From the NCBI GenBank assembly GCA_014529385.2, contig CM043958.1:85851525-85915524 (forward strand): 64,000 nucleotides of DNA, in the 5' to 3' direction. Shown here in pieces: positions 9,944-19,056 of the stretch. Position 1 is the first letter of the stretch; each line of letters opens with the position of its first letter. The position numbers and the translations under genes were made by a program. The notes under the pieces are model-generated. The model was not told the DNA's origin, did not search any database, and saw only the letters and a list, made by a program, of their open reading frames with translations. Source of the stretch: Adiantum capillus-veneris (lineage: Eukaryota; Streptophyta; Polypodiopsida; Polypodiales; Pteridaceae).

Positions 9944-11182
9944 ATGGAGGCTCCAGCTCCGCCACAGAGGGACTCACCTGAAGCCCCCTCGCCCGACCCC
10001 GTTGAGCCCACCATTCGACTTGCTCTTTCGCCGACAGAGCAAGCGAGCCTTGCCGCAGAGGTAGAGCGCTTGCAGGCGACTTCTGTCATCTGCAAGGTTC
10101 TCGGCACCCGTCCTAGCAGAGGAGAGCTGCGAGACCTTCTCCAGGCCCGCCTTCTCGCAGAGGTGGGCAAGATTTTGGATGTCCAGATCCTCGGACGGGG
10201 GTACTACCAGATCGAGTTCGAGACTTCCGAGATGGCCTCCAAGGTCATAGCTATGAGTCCACTGGCTATCCGAGCATCACGCGCCCACTTTCGACAGTGG
10301 CGACACGGTTTTGACCCGATTTCGGATGTGCTCGTAGAGGAGGCAAACATCCCCATCTCAGTCTGCTTTCCGGGTTTACGGAGGGAGTACCTTCCACTGC
10401 TCTCCAAGATTGGCTCCGCCATCGGGACTGTTCTGGAGACACCTCGTACGGCACCATCAGTAGCTGCCAAGGCGGCCGGCATCCCTTCAGTTCGAGTTTT
10501 GGTCAGAGATACCCACACGCTCTCGAAGATCATCCTTTTGCCTCGGGTGAGTGGGGGTTGGTTTAGGCAAAGTGTGGAGTACTCGGGTCTCCCGAACCAG
10601 TGCTTCATTTGCAGACAGATGGGCCACCTAGCGAAGGCCTGTCCACGGAGGAGACCACGACCTGCACCTCAGCCTCAGCCCCAGCCTGCCAAGGCTGGGC
10701 CGCAGCCTCAGCCAGCGACACAACGCACAGATTCTGAGCCACCCTTCGAGCCTGGGGCTCCAGCGGAGGAGGGGTGGCAGCAGGCCCGTGGCCGTCGACG
10801 CCAGGGGCCACAGCGACAGCCTAGCACTCAGAGTGGCCCTCAGGTGCCTACTCAGCAGCAGTGGGTTCCCACGGGGAACCGCTTTGGTCCTCTTGAGCAG
10901 GAAGAGCCTCCTACGCCAGCCTTCTCTTCCGTTTCACCCTCGCCAGCCCCTCCACCTTCAGATTTCCCCTCTTCCTCCTCATCCCCTCCCCCGCCCTTTG
11001 CTCCCGCCCACTCCCCACCTCGCCCCCTGTCTCTGTCGTCCCGCCCCGCTTCTCTTCTCCTCCGCCCCCCCCAGCTCCTTCTCCCCCTCCTCCTGCTTCA
11101 GTACCACAGTCGACTCAGGAGACTGGTCCCTCGCCGGCGGCTAGGAGATCTCTTGGCAGCGCTTTTGCCACGAGTCGCCTAG
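9944..11182 (+). CDS. LINE-1 ORF1, CCHC RNA-binding protein
   Basis: This is a 412-residue open frame starting MEAPAPPQ. Residues 1-60 are acidic and proline-rich, and about 75-200 form a compact domain like the DUF4283 region of plant L1 ORF1. A zinc knuckle C-F-I-C-R-Q-M-G-H-L-A-K-A-C lies at about residues 220-233, followed by an Arg/Pro/Gln-rich and Ser/Pro-rich tail. ORF1 proteins coat the LINE RNA and help form the ribonucleoprotein. The ATG follows shortly after the end of the C-rich leader. Confidence 0.85.
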   Translation: MEAPAPPQRDSPEAPSPDPVEPTIRLALSPTEQASLAAEVERLQATSVICKVLGTRPSRGELRDLLQARLLAEVGKILDVQILGRGYYQIEFETSEMASKVIAMSPLAIRASRAHFRQWRHGFDPISDVLVEEANIPISVCFPGLRREYLPLLSKIGSAIGTVLETPRTAPSVAAKAAGIPSVRVLVRDTHTLSKIILLPRVSGGWFRQSVEYSGLPNQCFICRQMGHLAKACPRRRPRPAPQPQPQPAKAGPQPQPATQRTDSEPPFEPGAPAEEGWQQARGRRRQGPQRQPSTQSGPQVPTQQQWVPTGNRFGPLEQEEPPTPAFSSVSPSPAPPPSDFPSSSSSPPPPFAPAHSPPRPLSLSSRPASLLLRPPQLLLPLLLLQYHSRLRRLVPRRRLGDLLAALLPRVA

Positions 11183-11202
11183 CGAGAGAGGGTCAGCCCT
11201 TC

Positions 11203-11847
11203 TTGCGGCCCCCTTTGCAGATTCAGACATCTTCCCTTGCAGCTATCCCTCGTGGTCTGACGAGCATTGACCTCCGACGCCGCTGGGACTTCTTCGATTA
11301 CGGATTCACTCTCTTTCTCGGCGATTCCGCAGCAGACCACGAGGAAGCCTGCTTCAGGGTCCACGCTCTGTTCCTCGCCGCTAGGGGGACAGAGGCCTTG
11401 GACTCAGCAGTTGGTTTCTCCTTTCCTCTCTGCGGTAGGACCGAGACAGAGTGGTCCCTCGACTCAGTGGTGGGATGGTTGCATACACAGGTTCTCGAGT
11501 TCTCTCACCACATGGGAGAACTTGTAGTTACAAATTTGCTGCAGACTTTGTGGCCACTCGCCAAGTTTGCGGTGACACCCCCAGACTCAGCAAGATGTAG
11601 GCACATTGTGGTGTACTTTTTTGCTGATACACAGTGTTTGCCTTGCTATGTATACATACATGAGGACTCCTGGACAGAGGAGGTTGCTTTACGCTCGGCT
11701 CGCTCTGCTTGGGCTTGGGCCAGGCACTCACTACAGGCTCGCCTATCTAGAGGACGCTCGGATGCAGATTACTCCCCATCCAAGCCTGCCTCGAAGATAG
11801 CCCGTCTTGCTGCTGCGGCAGCATCTGTTCTCTCTCGCTCCCCATGA
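11203..11847 (+). CDS. LINE-1 middle frame, unknown
   Basis: This 214-codon open frame lies between ORF1 and ORF2 in another phase. Its end overlaps the ORF2 start (ATG at 11844 within the final codons). It has W-D-F-F-D-Y-G, D-S-V-V-G-W and C-L-P-C-Y-V-Y-I-H-E-D. I recognise no domain. It may be the C-terminal part of ORF1 displaced by a frameshift in the C-rich stretch at 11040-11100, or a separate small ORF. The overlap with ORF2 suggests it was translated. Confidence 0.55.
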   Translation: MRPPLQIQTSSLAAIPRGLTSIDLRRRWDFFDYGFTLFLGDSAADHEEACFRVHALFLAARGTEALDSAVGFSFPLCGRTETEWSLDSVVGWLHTQVLEFSHHMGELVVTNLLQTLWPLAKFAVTPPDSARCRHIVVYFFADTQCLPCYVYIHEDSWTEEVALRSARSAWAWARHSLQARLSRGRSDADYSPSKPASKIARLAAAAASVLSRSP

Positions 11848-12731
11848 GGATCGTCTCATGGAACGTGCAGGGATTAGGTGGGCCCCAGTTTCAAAGACAG
11901 CGGGGCCGATTGCGGCAGGAGCTTCAGCGTTGCCTTGTGGGAGGAGAGATTGATCTCCTTATGCTTCAGGAGCACCATTTGTCTGAGAGTCGCATCCGGC
12001 GCTATGGTCAGATTTTGCGTGGACGTTATGATACCTTTTGGTCAGCTGCTTTTGGACCTGGAGGCATCCAGGGTGGGGTATGTATGACTATTGCGGACTC
12101 ATTGCAGCAGGCCATTGTGGGCAGAGGGATTATTGTGCCAGGCAAGGCTCAGTGGATTACTTTGCAGGTTCAAGGTGGCCTTGTGGGCTTCCTGAACATC
12201 TATGCGCCCAATGTGGCGAGTGCTCGTGCAGAGTTTTGGTCACAGATTGTTGAGTCTTTGCCACAGGTTGACCATTGGTGTGTAGGAGGGGACTTCAACA
12301 TGTTGGAGGACCCTTCTGACAGGATCGGAGGCAGCCATGCTACTGTGCATGGAGTCGAGTTAGCAGCTTGGGAGAGGTTGTGTATGACCTTGAGGGTCTC
12401 GGATACATGGCAGCCAGAGAGTCTTGCCTTCTCTAGATCAGACCGCAGAGTGGGAGGAGTGAATCTATCGCGGATAGATCGCTTCTACACTAGTGACCAC
12501 TTCAGTGACTTGGGGGGATCAGTGGGCATCCTGGCAGGGACATCCTTCTCGGACCATGCACCAGTGATCCTCGCAGTGTCTGCAGAGGAGTGGGAGCACG
12601 ATGCTTCGCATCCCAGAGCCGGTCTTGTTGGACACAGCACTCACAGAGAGGGTAGAGGCTCTTTGGACAGAGGGCATGTACAGCCAGGCTCTACCGGCAG
12701 ACAGAGTGGCCTTAGGCCTAGCTCAGCTTAG
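11844..12731 (+). CDS. LINE-1 ORF2 N-terminus, apurinic-type endonuclease
   Basis: This encodes the target-nicking nuclease of the LINE. All the usual motifs are present: S-W-N-V-Q-G-L-G-G (Asn), M-L-Q-E-H-H-L (Glu), N-I-Y-A-P-N, G-G-D-F-N-M-L (Asp/Asn), S-R-I-D-R-F-Y and S-D-H-A-P-V (Asp/His). The family function is nicking at the insertion site to prime reverse transcription. Near 12600 a one-base change moves the frame, so the last 45 or so codons of this open frame are out of phase with the real protein, which continues in the frame starting at 12601. Confidence 0.88.
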   Translation: MRIVSWNVQGLGGPQFQRQRGRLRQELQRCLVGGEIDLLMLQEHHLSESRIRRYGQILRGRYDTFWSAAFGPGGIQGGVCMTIADSLQQAIVGRGIIVPGKAQWITLQVQGGLVGFLNIYAPNVASARAEFWSQIVESLPQVDHWCVGGDFNMLEDPSDRIGGSHATVHGVELAAWERLCMTLRVSDTWQPESLAFSRSDRRVGGVNLSRIDRFYTSDHFSDLGGSVGILAGTSFSDHAPVILAVSAEEWEHDASHPRAGLVGHSTHREGRGSLDRGHVQPGSTGRQSGLRPSSA

Positions 12732-14919
12732 CCACTTTTTTCTCCAGGAGTCTTTGGCTCGACGGGCCGCAGCAAGAGAGGAGGAGCAGCGTCTCAGACG
12801 AGGCATTGCTTCACTACAGAGGATGCAGGAGCAGCATCCAGACAGTCCATGGTTGGAGGAGCAGTTACAGCAGGCTCGACAGGAGCTTGCTTGCACAGAG
12901 GAGAGGCGCCATGAGTTTGCCTTTCACCGACAGGCATCTCAGTGGACTCAGGTAGGTGACAGAGTGACAAGTGCCCTTTTTGAGACAGTAGGACCTCGGC
13001 ACTCGCATGCCAAGGTCACTCAGCTGAGGAGACCTGATGGGTCAATTGCTTGTGAGCCTGAGGATATGCGTGCAGTTGCTACTGACTTTTACCGTGAGCT
13101 ACTGACGGCTGAGCCCCAGTCAGAGAGACAGGATGCATGCAGGGAGCAGGTTTGGGCGCAGATGCCTTGTCTTGTGACTGAGGAGATGCGCCGGAGGCTG
13201 GAGATACCTCTTCAGCTTGAGGAGCTGCACACGGCTCTTAGGGCCCTTCCTCGTGGTAGCTGTCCAGGTGAGGATGGGCTGACTCTCAGCTTCTTCTTGG
13301 AGTACTGGGACTTGCTTGGCCCAGATCTTTGTAGTGCCTTTCAGTACATTCTGCACACAGGAGTGATGCCGGATAGCATGAGTGAGGGCCTGATTTACCT
13401 CATTCCAAAGGAGGGTGGCTCCTTGGATGAGATTCGACAGTGGCGCCCCATCACCATCCTCAACTCAGCCTACAAAATTCTTGCCAAGGCTCTGAGTTTG
13501 AGGATTCAGCCACTTTTGGAGAGCCTTATACATGGGACTCAGACAGGTTTTGTCAAGGAACGCAGTATCCTTGACAACATCTTCACTTTCTGGGAGGCTT
13601 CTGCCCTGGCACATCTCCGTGGGGAGGACCTTGTGATTCTTCTTCTCGATTTTGAGAAGGCATACGACAGAGTTGACTGGGACTTTCTAGAGGGCACGCT
13701 TCGCAGGATGGGCTTTTCAGATGCTTGGATCAGAGGGGTGTCAGCTTTGTACAGACAGGCTCACAGTCAGGTGCTTTTGGCAGGAGGTAGAGGTGAGCGC
13801 TTCATGCTCACACGATCGGTCAGACAGGGTTGTCCTCTTGCCCCCTTTCTCTTTCTGTTCTATGCGGAGGCGATGAGCAGATTTTTGGTGTCACAGCAGG
13901 TTGGTTTGAGGGGCTTAGCACTCCCGATACGGGGAGATGAGCTTCTGGACGCTGAGCTTGCCGACGACTCAACCTTGTACTTAGAGGGCCAGGAGGCCAA
14001 TTTACACAAGTGTGGGCAAGCTCTTGAGACCTTCTGCTGTGCATCGGGCGCATTGATCAACTGGAGAAAGACAGTGGCTTTCTCGGTTGGCAGTGCGCCT
14101 GTGCCAGAGTGGATGCCAGGAGAGGGTTTCAGGTGGATTCCCCCAGGGACTGCAGTTCGATACTTGGGTTGTCAGGTTGGTTTGGATTTGTCCCCCGAGC
14201 AGCAGATTGCTCCTCTTCTCCTGTCCATCAGGAGAAAGCTGTTACACTGGAGCTCAGCACGACTTTCGCTGGCTGGTAGAGTAGTAGTTGCCAACCAGAT
14301 GTTGTTGGCAACTATGTGGTACATCACTTCTTGCTGGATCTTCTCGAGTTCTTGTATCAGCCAGGTAGAGAGGCTGATCAGGAACTTCCTTTGGTCAGGT
14401 CGCGACACTCGGGTTGCCCGAGCCAAGGTGGCTTGGTCGGTCATCACTCTTCCTTGTTCTCAGGGAGGGCTTGGGATCATTGATCCAGCACAGCAGAGCA
14501 GAGCCCTTCTTGGGAAGTTCGTCGTCGGAGGACTTCTTCCAGGCAAGGAGCCCTGGAAAGAGTTCTTGCTGCAGAGGCTTCGTGCCAGGGTGCCTCAGTC
14601 AGGAGGCCCTTGGCAACCTTCGACCAGATGGATCTTTACAGAGTTGCGCCGAGTTGGTTTGAGCAAGAGACTGGAGGACCGATTCGCTGTGAGTTTGCTT
14701 CGCTCTTGGGAGCTCTTACGGCGTGGCCTAGAGCAGAGACAACCGACATGCACGGAGAAGCGCCTACGACAGCCCCTCGTCTGGAACCCCATGGTTAGCA
14801 CTCAGAGAGGCCACTTGGTTGGGAGTAGGCCTCATGTTTCATGGGGTCCCATGACAGCAGGTCCAGCGCGCTCTCTAGGTGACTGGCTAGAGTTCACAAG
14901 TTTGTCAGAGGAGGTGTAG
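12601..14919 (+). CDS. LINE-1 ORF2 reverse transcriptase
   Basis: The 772-codon frame holds an RT with motifs Y-L-I-P-K-E-G-G, W-R-P-I-T-I-L-N-S-A-Y-K-I-L-A-K, T-G-F-V-K-E-R-S-I-L-D-N, L-L-L-D-F-E-K-A-Y-D-R-V-D-W, R-Q-G-C-P-L-A-P and the catalytic L-A-D-D-S-T-L-Y-L. The N-terminal residues before about 120 are the helical linker after the endonuclease. The ATG at 12601 lies in what was continuous ORF2, so the start is an effect of the frameshift unless re-initiation occurs. A TAG at 14917 stops the frame before the C-terminal zinc region. Confidence 0.88.
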   Translation: MLRIPEPVLLDTALTERVEALWTEGMYSQALPADRVALGLAQLSHFFLQESLARRAAAREEEQRLRRGIASLQRMQEQHPDSPWLEEQLQQARQELACTEERRHEFAFHRQASQWTQVGDRVTSALFETVGPRHSHAKVTQLRRPDGSIACEPEDMRAVATDFYRELLTAEPQSERQDACREQVWAQMPCLVTEEMRRRLEIPLQLEELHTALRALPRGSCPGEDGLTLSFFLEYWDLLGPDLCSAFQYILHTGVMPDSMSEGLIYLIPKEGGSLDEIRQWRPITILNSAYKILAKALSLRIQPLLESLIHGTQTGFVKERSILDNIFTFWEASALAHLRGEDLVILLLDFEKAYDRVDWDFLEGTLRRMGFSDAWIRGVSALYRQAHSQVLLAGGRGERFMLTRSVRQGCPLAPFLFLFYAEAMSRFLVSQQVGLRGLALPIRGDELLDAELADDSTLYLEGQEANLHKCGQALETFCCASGALINWRKTVAFSVGSAPVPEWMPGEGFRWIPPGTAVRYLGCQVGLDLSPEQQIAPLLLSIRRKLLHWSSARLSLAGRVVVANQMLLATMWYITSCWIFSSSCISQVERLIRNFLWSGRDTRVARAKVAWSVITLPCSQGGLGIIDPAQQSRALLGKFVVGGLLPGKEPWKEFLLQRLRARVPQSGGPWQPSTRWIFTELRRVGLSKRLEDRFAVSLLRSWELLRRGLEQRQPTCTEKRLRQPLVWNPMVSTQRGHLVGSRPHVSWGPMTAGPARSLGDWLEFTSLSEEV

Positions 14920-14937
14920 GGTGTCCAGCTACAGGGC

Positions 14938-15779
14938 ATGAGAGGGGTTCAGAGCATGTGTCAGGACATCTCAGAGTCAGTTCCAGCTGAGTGGCTCACG
15001 CCTCTCGAGCCAGTAGCACCCCGATGGATGGGAGCCTTCACACGACTGGAGGTTCTCATCTCAGTCAGGGCTTGTTCAGAGACTGTCCCAGCCCTGTTCT
15101 TTGAGCTTCAGGGTGGGGGACGATTACAGCGAGTTACAGTAGAGGCCCCGCAGGTAGCAGAGTGCTGTTTCCAGAGGATCCGAGTTGTGGGCATCTGTGG
15201 GAGGACTTGCGTCATAGACCCTGACCCAGCAGCTCTCGAGACAGGACACTGGAGGCTATGGGCTTGGGAGTGTTGTCCACTGGCACGAGTACAGTGGGAT
15301 CCTGGTGAGTGGCTATGGAGGGACCCCTTCTCTTCTGCAGACCGCCCAGGAGTCCCTTTCTTTCAGTACACTGTTCGCAGAGAGAGGCCCGCCCTGCTGT
15401 AGCACGTCATTGGTAGGAGGAGGGTCTCACAGTTGAGTTCTTGGCAGCTTTTTCGCAAAGGCTGTGGGACTCCAGACAGCCGAGGCGCGTCACTTTGTTC
15501 CAGTGGTTGGTTGCACACAGAGCCACAGCAGTAGGGAGCTGGCTTGTGCATAGTGGTCTCTCGACTGCATGTACAGCCTGTGACCAGTTGGTGGAGAGTC
15601 AGCGACACTGTCTTTGGGACTGTCCTTCGGCCCAGCAGGTGTGGCTACAAGTTCTTCGGCTGATGCCTGCCCTCTCCGCGGCTCAACAGTACACTTGGGG
15701 GGCAGCGGCTTGGTCCACCCTCACGGGCCCGGCACTACAGTTTGAGCTATCTTCCACCAGCAGGATGATAGTGATATAG
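14938..15779 (+). pseudogene. LINE-1 ORF2 C-terminal zinc region, broken
   Basis: After the stop at 14919 the same frame continues to 15402. A second frame (15441-15779) then gives R-V-T-L-F-Q-W-L-V-A-H-R and a Cys/His cluster C-T-A-C-D-Q-L-V-E-S-Q-R-H-C-L-W-D-C, the zf-RVT type tail of plant LINEs. Further coding with L-A-L-W-F-I-W-R-A-R follows near 15870-15900. Two stops and one frameshift disrupt it. Confidence 0.75.
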
Positions 15780-16285
15780 TGGGAGCGACCTGCACTCCAG
15801 CCTGCTACAGACCTTACTCCACAAGAGTGGTGCAGTGAGAGAGAGGAGTGCTGGGAGCTCATCAGTGGCCTAGCTCTTTGGTTCATCTGGCGGGCCCGTT
15901 GTTTCTGCATCTTTGAGGCTCGCCCTGTGCCACCAGCAGAGACTGTTCGTGACTTTTGGCTAGAGCTGATCATACTCTCAGAGGACAGCTTGAGGGACTA
16001 CAGGGCAGCTCCGACCGCATGCGGGAGCGCCGCGAGGCTTTCCTTCGACTCTGGCGCCCTGGGCCTTTCTACACCATGGTCCAGGGGGTGCTCAGATGGC
16101 ACTACTGTCCACCTGTGTGGCTCTTCCCTCCTCCCATTTCTTGATTTAGCCCCATTGTATATATGTTGTTTTTTCATTAGGAGAGTCTCCCCATCATGCT
16201 TGTTGTAGCCCTCTCTTGCAGAGGTGGATGTAGCCCTATGGGCAGTTTTCATTAACTAATAGAAGGATCTTTTTTTGGGAAAAAA
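15780..16285 (+). other. LINE-1 coding end and 3' UTR
   Basis: The last fragments of ORF2 run to about 16050. They are followed by a short T-rich 3' UTR and an A tract at 16280-16289, which merges with the target duplication. Confidence 0.65.
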
Positions 16286-17333
16286 AAAACCCTCCTCCGA
16301 AGGCCCCACTCTCTATGGCGAGAGCGGTCTACTTATGATTGCACAAATCTCTACAATGCTTGGACTTGCAGACGATGTCGACGACGACGAGACGGGCTGA
16401 AATCTGGAAACTCTAAGGGCTGAATCTTCTATCTGCTGAATTCTGACTCTATGTCGATGACGATGTCAATGACGACGATGCGACGACGACGCGCTGAAAA
16501 CGCAGATTCTGAAATCTGCGTTTTCCGGGCTGAAACTACAAACTTCGATGGATCCCAGCGTGCGGCGAGGAACTGCTGCGGGAAGGTGAGATCTGCGAGG
16601 TTCAGGACTTGTTCTGCGAGTGCTAAAGGCTGAAAACTGAAAACGCTGGTCCTATGGCTGATCCTATCGCAAAGATCTGCAAAAACGCTGAGATTGATCT
16701 GCAAACCAAAAACGCTAGGGCTGAAAACTGACCTTGCGAGAAAATCTGCTAACACTAGGAAATCTGTTGTGTTGCGGTGGGAATCTGCTAACGCTAGGGC
16801 TGATCTGCTGTTTACTGTTGTCGGGAATCTGCAAGTGCAAAAACGCTGGCTGATCTGGTGCAAAAACTCTAGGCCTTCTATTGAGAGAAAACACCAGAAT
16901 TGTCGCGGGCGTTGGTCTTGCTGAGAAGTTGCCTGTTGAGCAAGGTGCTCCTGCTGCCTCTTCTGCCAATTAGTGCTAGTCTAGGTTTGCTTATATACAA
17001 ACTTACTCAATTTGCCCTACCTACTTTCCAACAAAAGTCACTTATAAATAACAAGTGAAAAATGTCAAAAATAGGGAAAATAGGCTAAATGCATTGGAAA
17101 ATTCTCCTAAAGGATTCTGATGGATTCTGATGGGAATGCTTATGATCATGCCGTGTGCAACCAAAGGATATGCATCTAATCTAAGTGATTGGGCATGCAC
17201 GGTCTACGAGTAGATTCACAAAAGTGCCAGATCACTTCTAAGCTAGACTGACTGGACTGACTGAACCCTTGTCGTGCTGTAGTTTGTCCACGAACACATA
17301 GGGTTGGATGTGTCACGTGACATCCCCTCCTTT

Positions 17334-17594
17334 TCAAAGTGAAGTACTGATACCGAATTGTATGGGGTCGAGGGAGATCGCCAATAGCATCCGGAATCCT
17401 GGAAGGGACTCTTCGCCGGCCCACTCTGATGTGTGGCTCGTGCGGTACTTGAACTTCATAAAGGTCTGCAACGCTTGCTTCTTTGGGCTGCGCCGAAAGC
17501 GACTCAAAGTCTTTTGGGTTTCCTTCGATGCTTCAACTTCATCTAGAGTCATGCTTCTTTCTTCTTCAAGAATCTCCATGGCTGAAAATTCCAC
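17334..17594 (-). CDS. A2 small 3' ORF next to the purine tract
   Basis: An 86-codon frame includes M-E-I-L-E-E-E-R-S-M-T-L-D-E-V-E-A-S and F-M-K-F-K-Y-R-T-S-H-T-S-E-W-A. It ends S-T-S-L, with the stop codon overlapping the polypurine tract. Matching frames occur in A3 (54939-55184) and A1 (20796-21272). No known family is recognised. It may be the end of the larger protein encoded just upstream. Confidence 0.55.
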   Translation of the reverse strand: MEFSAMEILEEERSMTLDEVEASKETQKTLSRFRRSPKKQALQTFMKFKYRTSHTSEWAGEESLPGFRMLLAISLDPIQFGISTSL

Positions 17595-18405
17595 ACTTCC
17601 AACACAAAAACATACCTATTCCATGTAAAGTGAGTGGAGAAAATCCTGTCGTCCTAATAGACTGTGCATGCAATGTAGATGAACAAAGAGACGAGGTGCC
17701 AAACCGTTCACCACACACACGCAAACAATGAGATCGAAATTTTCTCTTATGATCTAAAGCAATCAACTGTGGCAATTCACAACGGAAATGCCGATGCTTG
17801 GTGCTCATACTTTCATGTGCTCTTTCTACAAATGTGTCATGCCAAGGAAGAGACATGGAATGTGACGTCCTTGAATGCATACGTTTCAGTTTTTCATGAA
17901 CAATCCGCATACATTCGTACTCATTCATGAGGGAAACGTGCTCAACGTCCAATATGTCATGCCTAGGAAAAGGGATCACATAAAGACGCTGACGAAAATA
18001 CAGGAAACGATCATGAATGAAACACCCGTACAATGCGTGCGTACTAATCATGCGAACACATAATACTTCCTGTGAGGGTTCTTTGGACCGAGGCTCGAGA
18101 GCCAAGATCGGTTCTTCCTGAAGGGGTGCTTTGGACCTACGCTCGAGAGCCAAGATCGGTTCTTCGTGACTGATCGAATCTGCAACGAGGTTAGCTTCGC
18201 TACAAAAAGCATCAACTAACACATCATCCTTGTGAACAATCACATCATCTTCATGCAACTCATCATGCTTGTGAGAAATCACATCTTGATCATGCAAATC
18301 ATCATGCTTGTCATTGTCATCCAAATCATTATGCTTCTCATCATCATGCTTATCATCATCATTCAAATCATCATGCAAATCATTGTCATTCAAATCATCA
18401 TGCAA
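17566..18405 (-). CDS. A2 unknown protein (family A second ORF)
   Basis: The frame is 279 codons. The first 50 residues are a His/Asp/Asn/Leu-rich repeat (H-D-D-L-N-D-N-D units). Two copies of E-E-P-I-L-A-L-E follow, then an unrecognised domain containing F-L-Y-F-R-Q-R-L-Y-V-I-P-F-P-R-H-D-I-L, R-I-V-H-E-K-L-K and S-L-P-W-H-D. A3 carries the same protein at 54231-54743 and A1 a decayed one at 20290-20990. It sits where pol should be, between gag-protease and the 3' LTR. I cannot assign a function, and no RT or integrase motif is present. Confidence 0.6.
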   Translation of the reverse strand: MHDDLNDNDLHDDLNDDDKHDDEKHNDLDDNDKHDDLHDQDVISHKHDELHEDDVIVHKDDVLVDAFCSEANLVADSISHEEPILALERRSKAPLQEEPILALEPRSKEPSQEVLCVRMISTHALYGCFIHDRFLYFRQRLYVIPFPRHDILDVEHVSLMNEYECMRIVHEKLKRMHSRTSHSMSLPWHDTFVERAHESMSTKHRHFRCELPQLIALDHKRKFRSHCLRVCGERFGTSSLCSSTLHAQSIRTTGFSPLTLHGIGMFLCWKCGIFSHGDS

Positions 18406-18406
18406 A

Positions 18407-18697
18407 TCATGTGTCTTGCTTTGGACAAGAAGAGACTGAGAGAGTCTCCTTTTCCCAAATCTCTTGCATCTGTGCCTGAACTTGAGAAAAGAATCGCAAG
18501 AATTCTTTCATGTGTTGGTCGCTCTTTTCTTTGATGGCTTTGTTCTCGCAATCAAATTGTGCTTGTCTTGCTTTGTTCTCTGCTTGTCTTTCTGCGCGCT
18601 CACGATCCAATTTGGCTTGTCGTTCTTTGGCTTCCAAGCGTGCTTGCTCATACTCACGTGCTATGGCTGCCATTCTTTGTTGGTGTTTGCGCTCCAT
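18407..18697 (-). pseudogene. A2 gag coiled-coil remnant
   Basis: The frame encodes an Arg/Glu/Ala/Gln coiled coil (E-R-A-E-R-Q-A-E-N-K-A-R-Q). It then jumps to W-E-K-E-T-L-S-V-S-S, the sequence that in A3 lies after the protease. The capsid, knuckle and protease have therefore been deleted. A 2-bp loss at about 18408 ends the frame just before the second ORF. Confidence 0.75.
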
Positions 18698-19056
18698 TTC
18701 TGCTTTTCAGTCTAACTTCTTGTCCATCATCCTCTTCACCCGAGTTATGCTCTTTTCCGCGGGCGCACCGGTTGGCGACCTTGCGCTCACACCAAGGTTG
18801 CTTTATCCCACCTCACATCGATTGGCCGGCCGCTAAGTGCACGGTCCGCTCTCAATGAGTGAAAAGAGGCACAAGGGGAGGTTGGACAAGCCCTTCTTTC
18901 TTGGGATTCCTGTCACTCTTCAAAAACACGATTAGGAATCGACACGCCCAAGCGAACTTGGGTTTGTGCGACCTCAACAAGCAAAAAAAAAAAATCTATG
19001 ATTCTTGTGGTTCTTTCCTTGAGTGATACACAACACTATCAAAGCTCTGATACCAA

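Larger units (their letters stand above)
9523..16285 (+). mobile_element. LINE-1, near full-length non-LTR retrotransposon
   Basis: The element lies between 16-bp duplications AAAACCCTCCTCCGAA (9507-9522 and 16286-16301) and ends in a short A tract, the marks of target-primed reverse transcription. A GC- and C-rich 5' UTR (9523-9943, with a C tract near 9789-9808) precedes ORF1 (CCHC nucleic-acid binding), a middle frame and ORF2 (endonuclease, RT, zinc tail). The layout is that of plant L1-type LINEs. The coding region is much more GC-rich than the surrounding LTR. The damage is limited to one frameshift between endonuclease and RT and a few breaks after the RT, so this is one of the youngest insertions here. 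Confidence 0.92.
9301..17322 (-). repeat. A2 3' LTR split by LINE-1
   Basis: The pieces are 9301-9522 and 16302-17322. The outer end reads TGTAAGGAGCAGCGG (reverse of the CCTTACA end) and the inner end is the palindrome TGTCACGTGACA at 17311-17322. Confidence 0.88.

Noticed and set aside
18232-18534. Plus-strand Ile/Met-rich frame resembling a membrane protein
   Set aside because: It is the reverse complement of the His/Asp/Asn minisatellite in A2.
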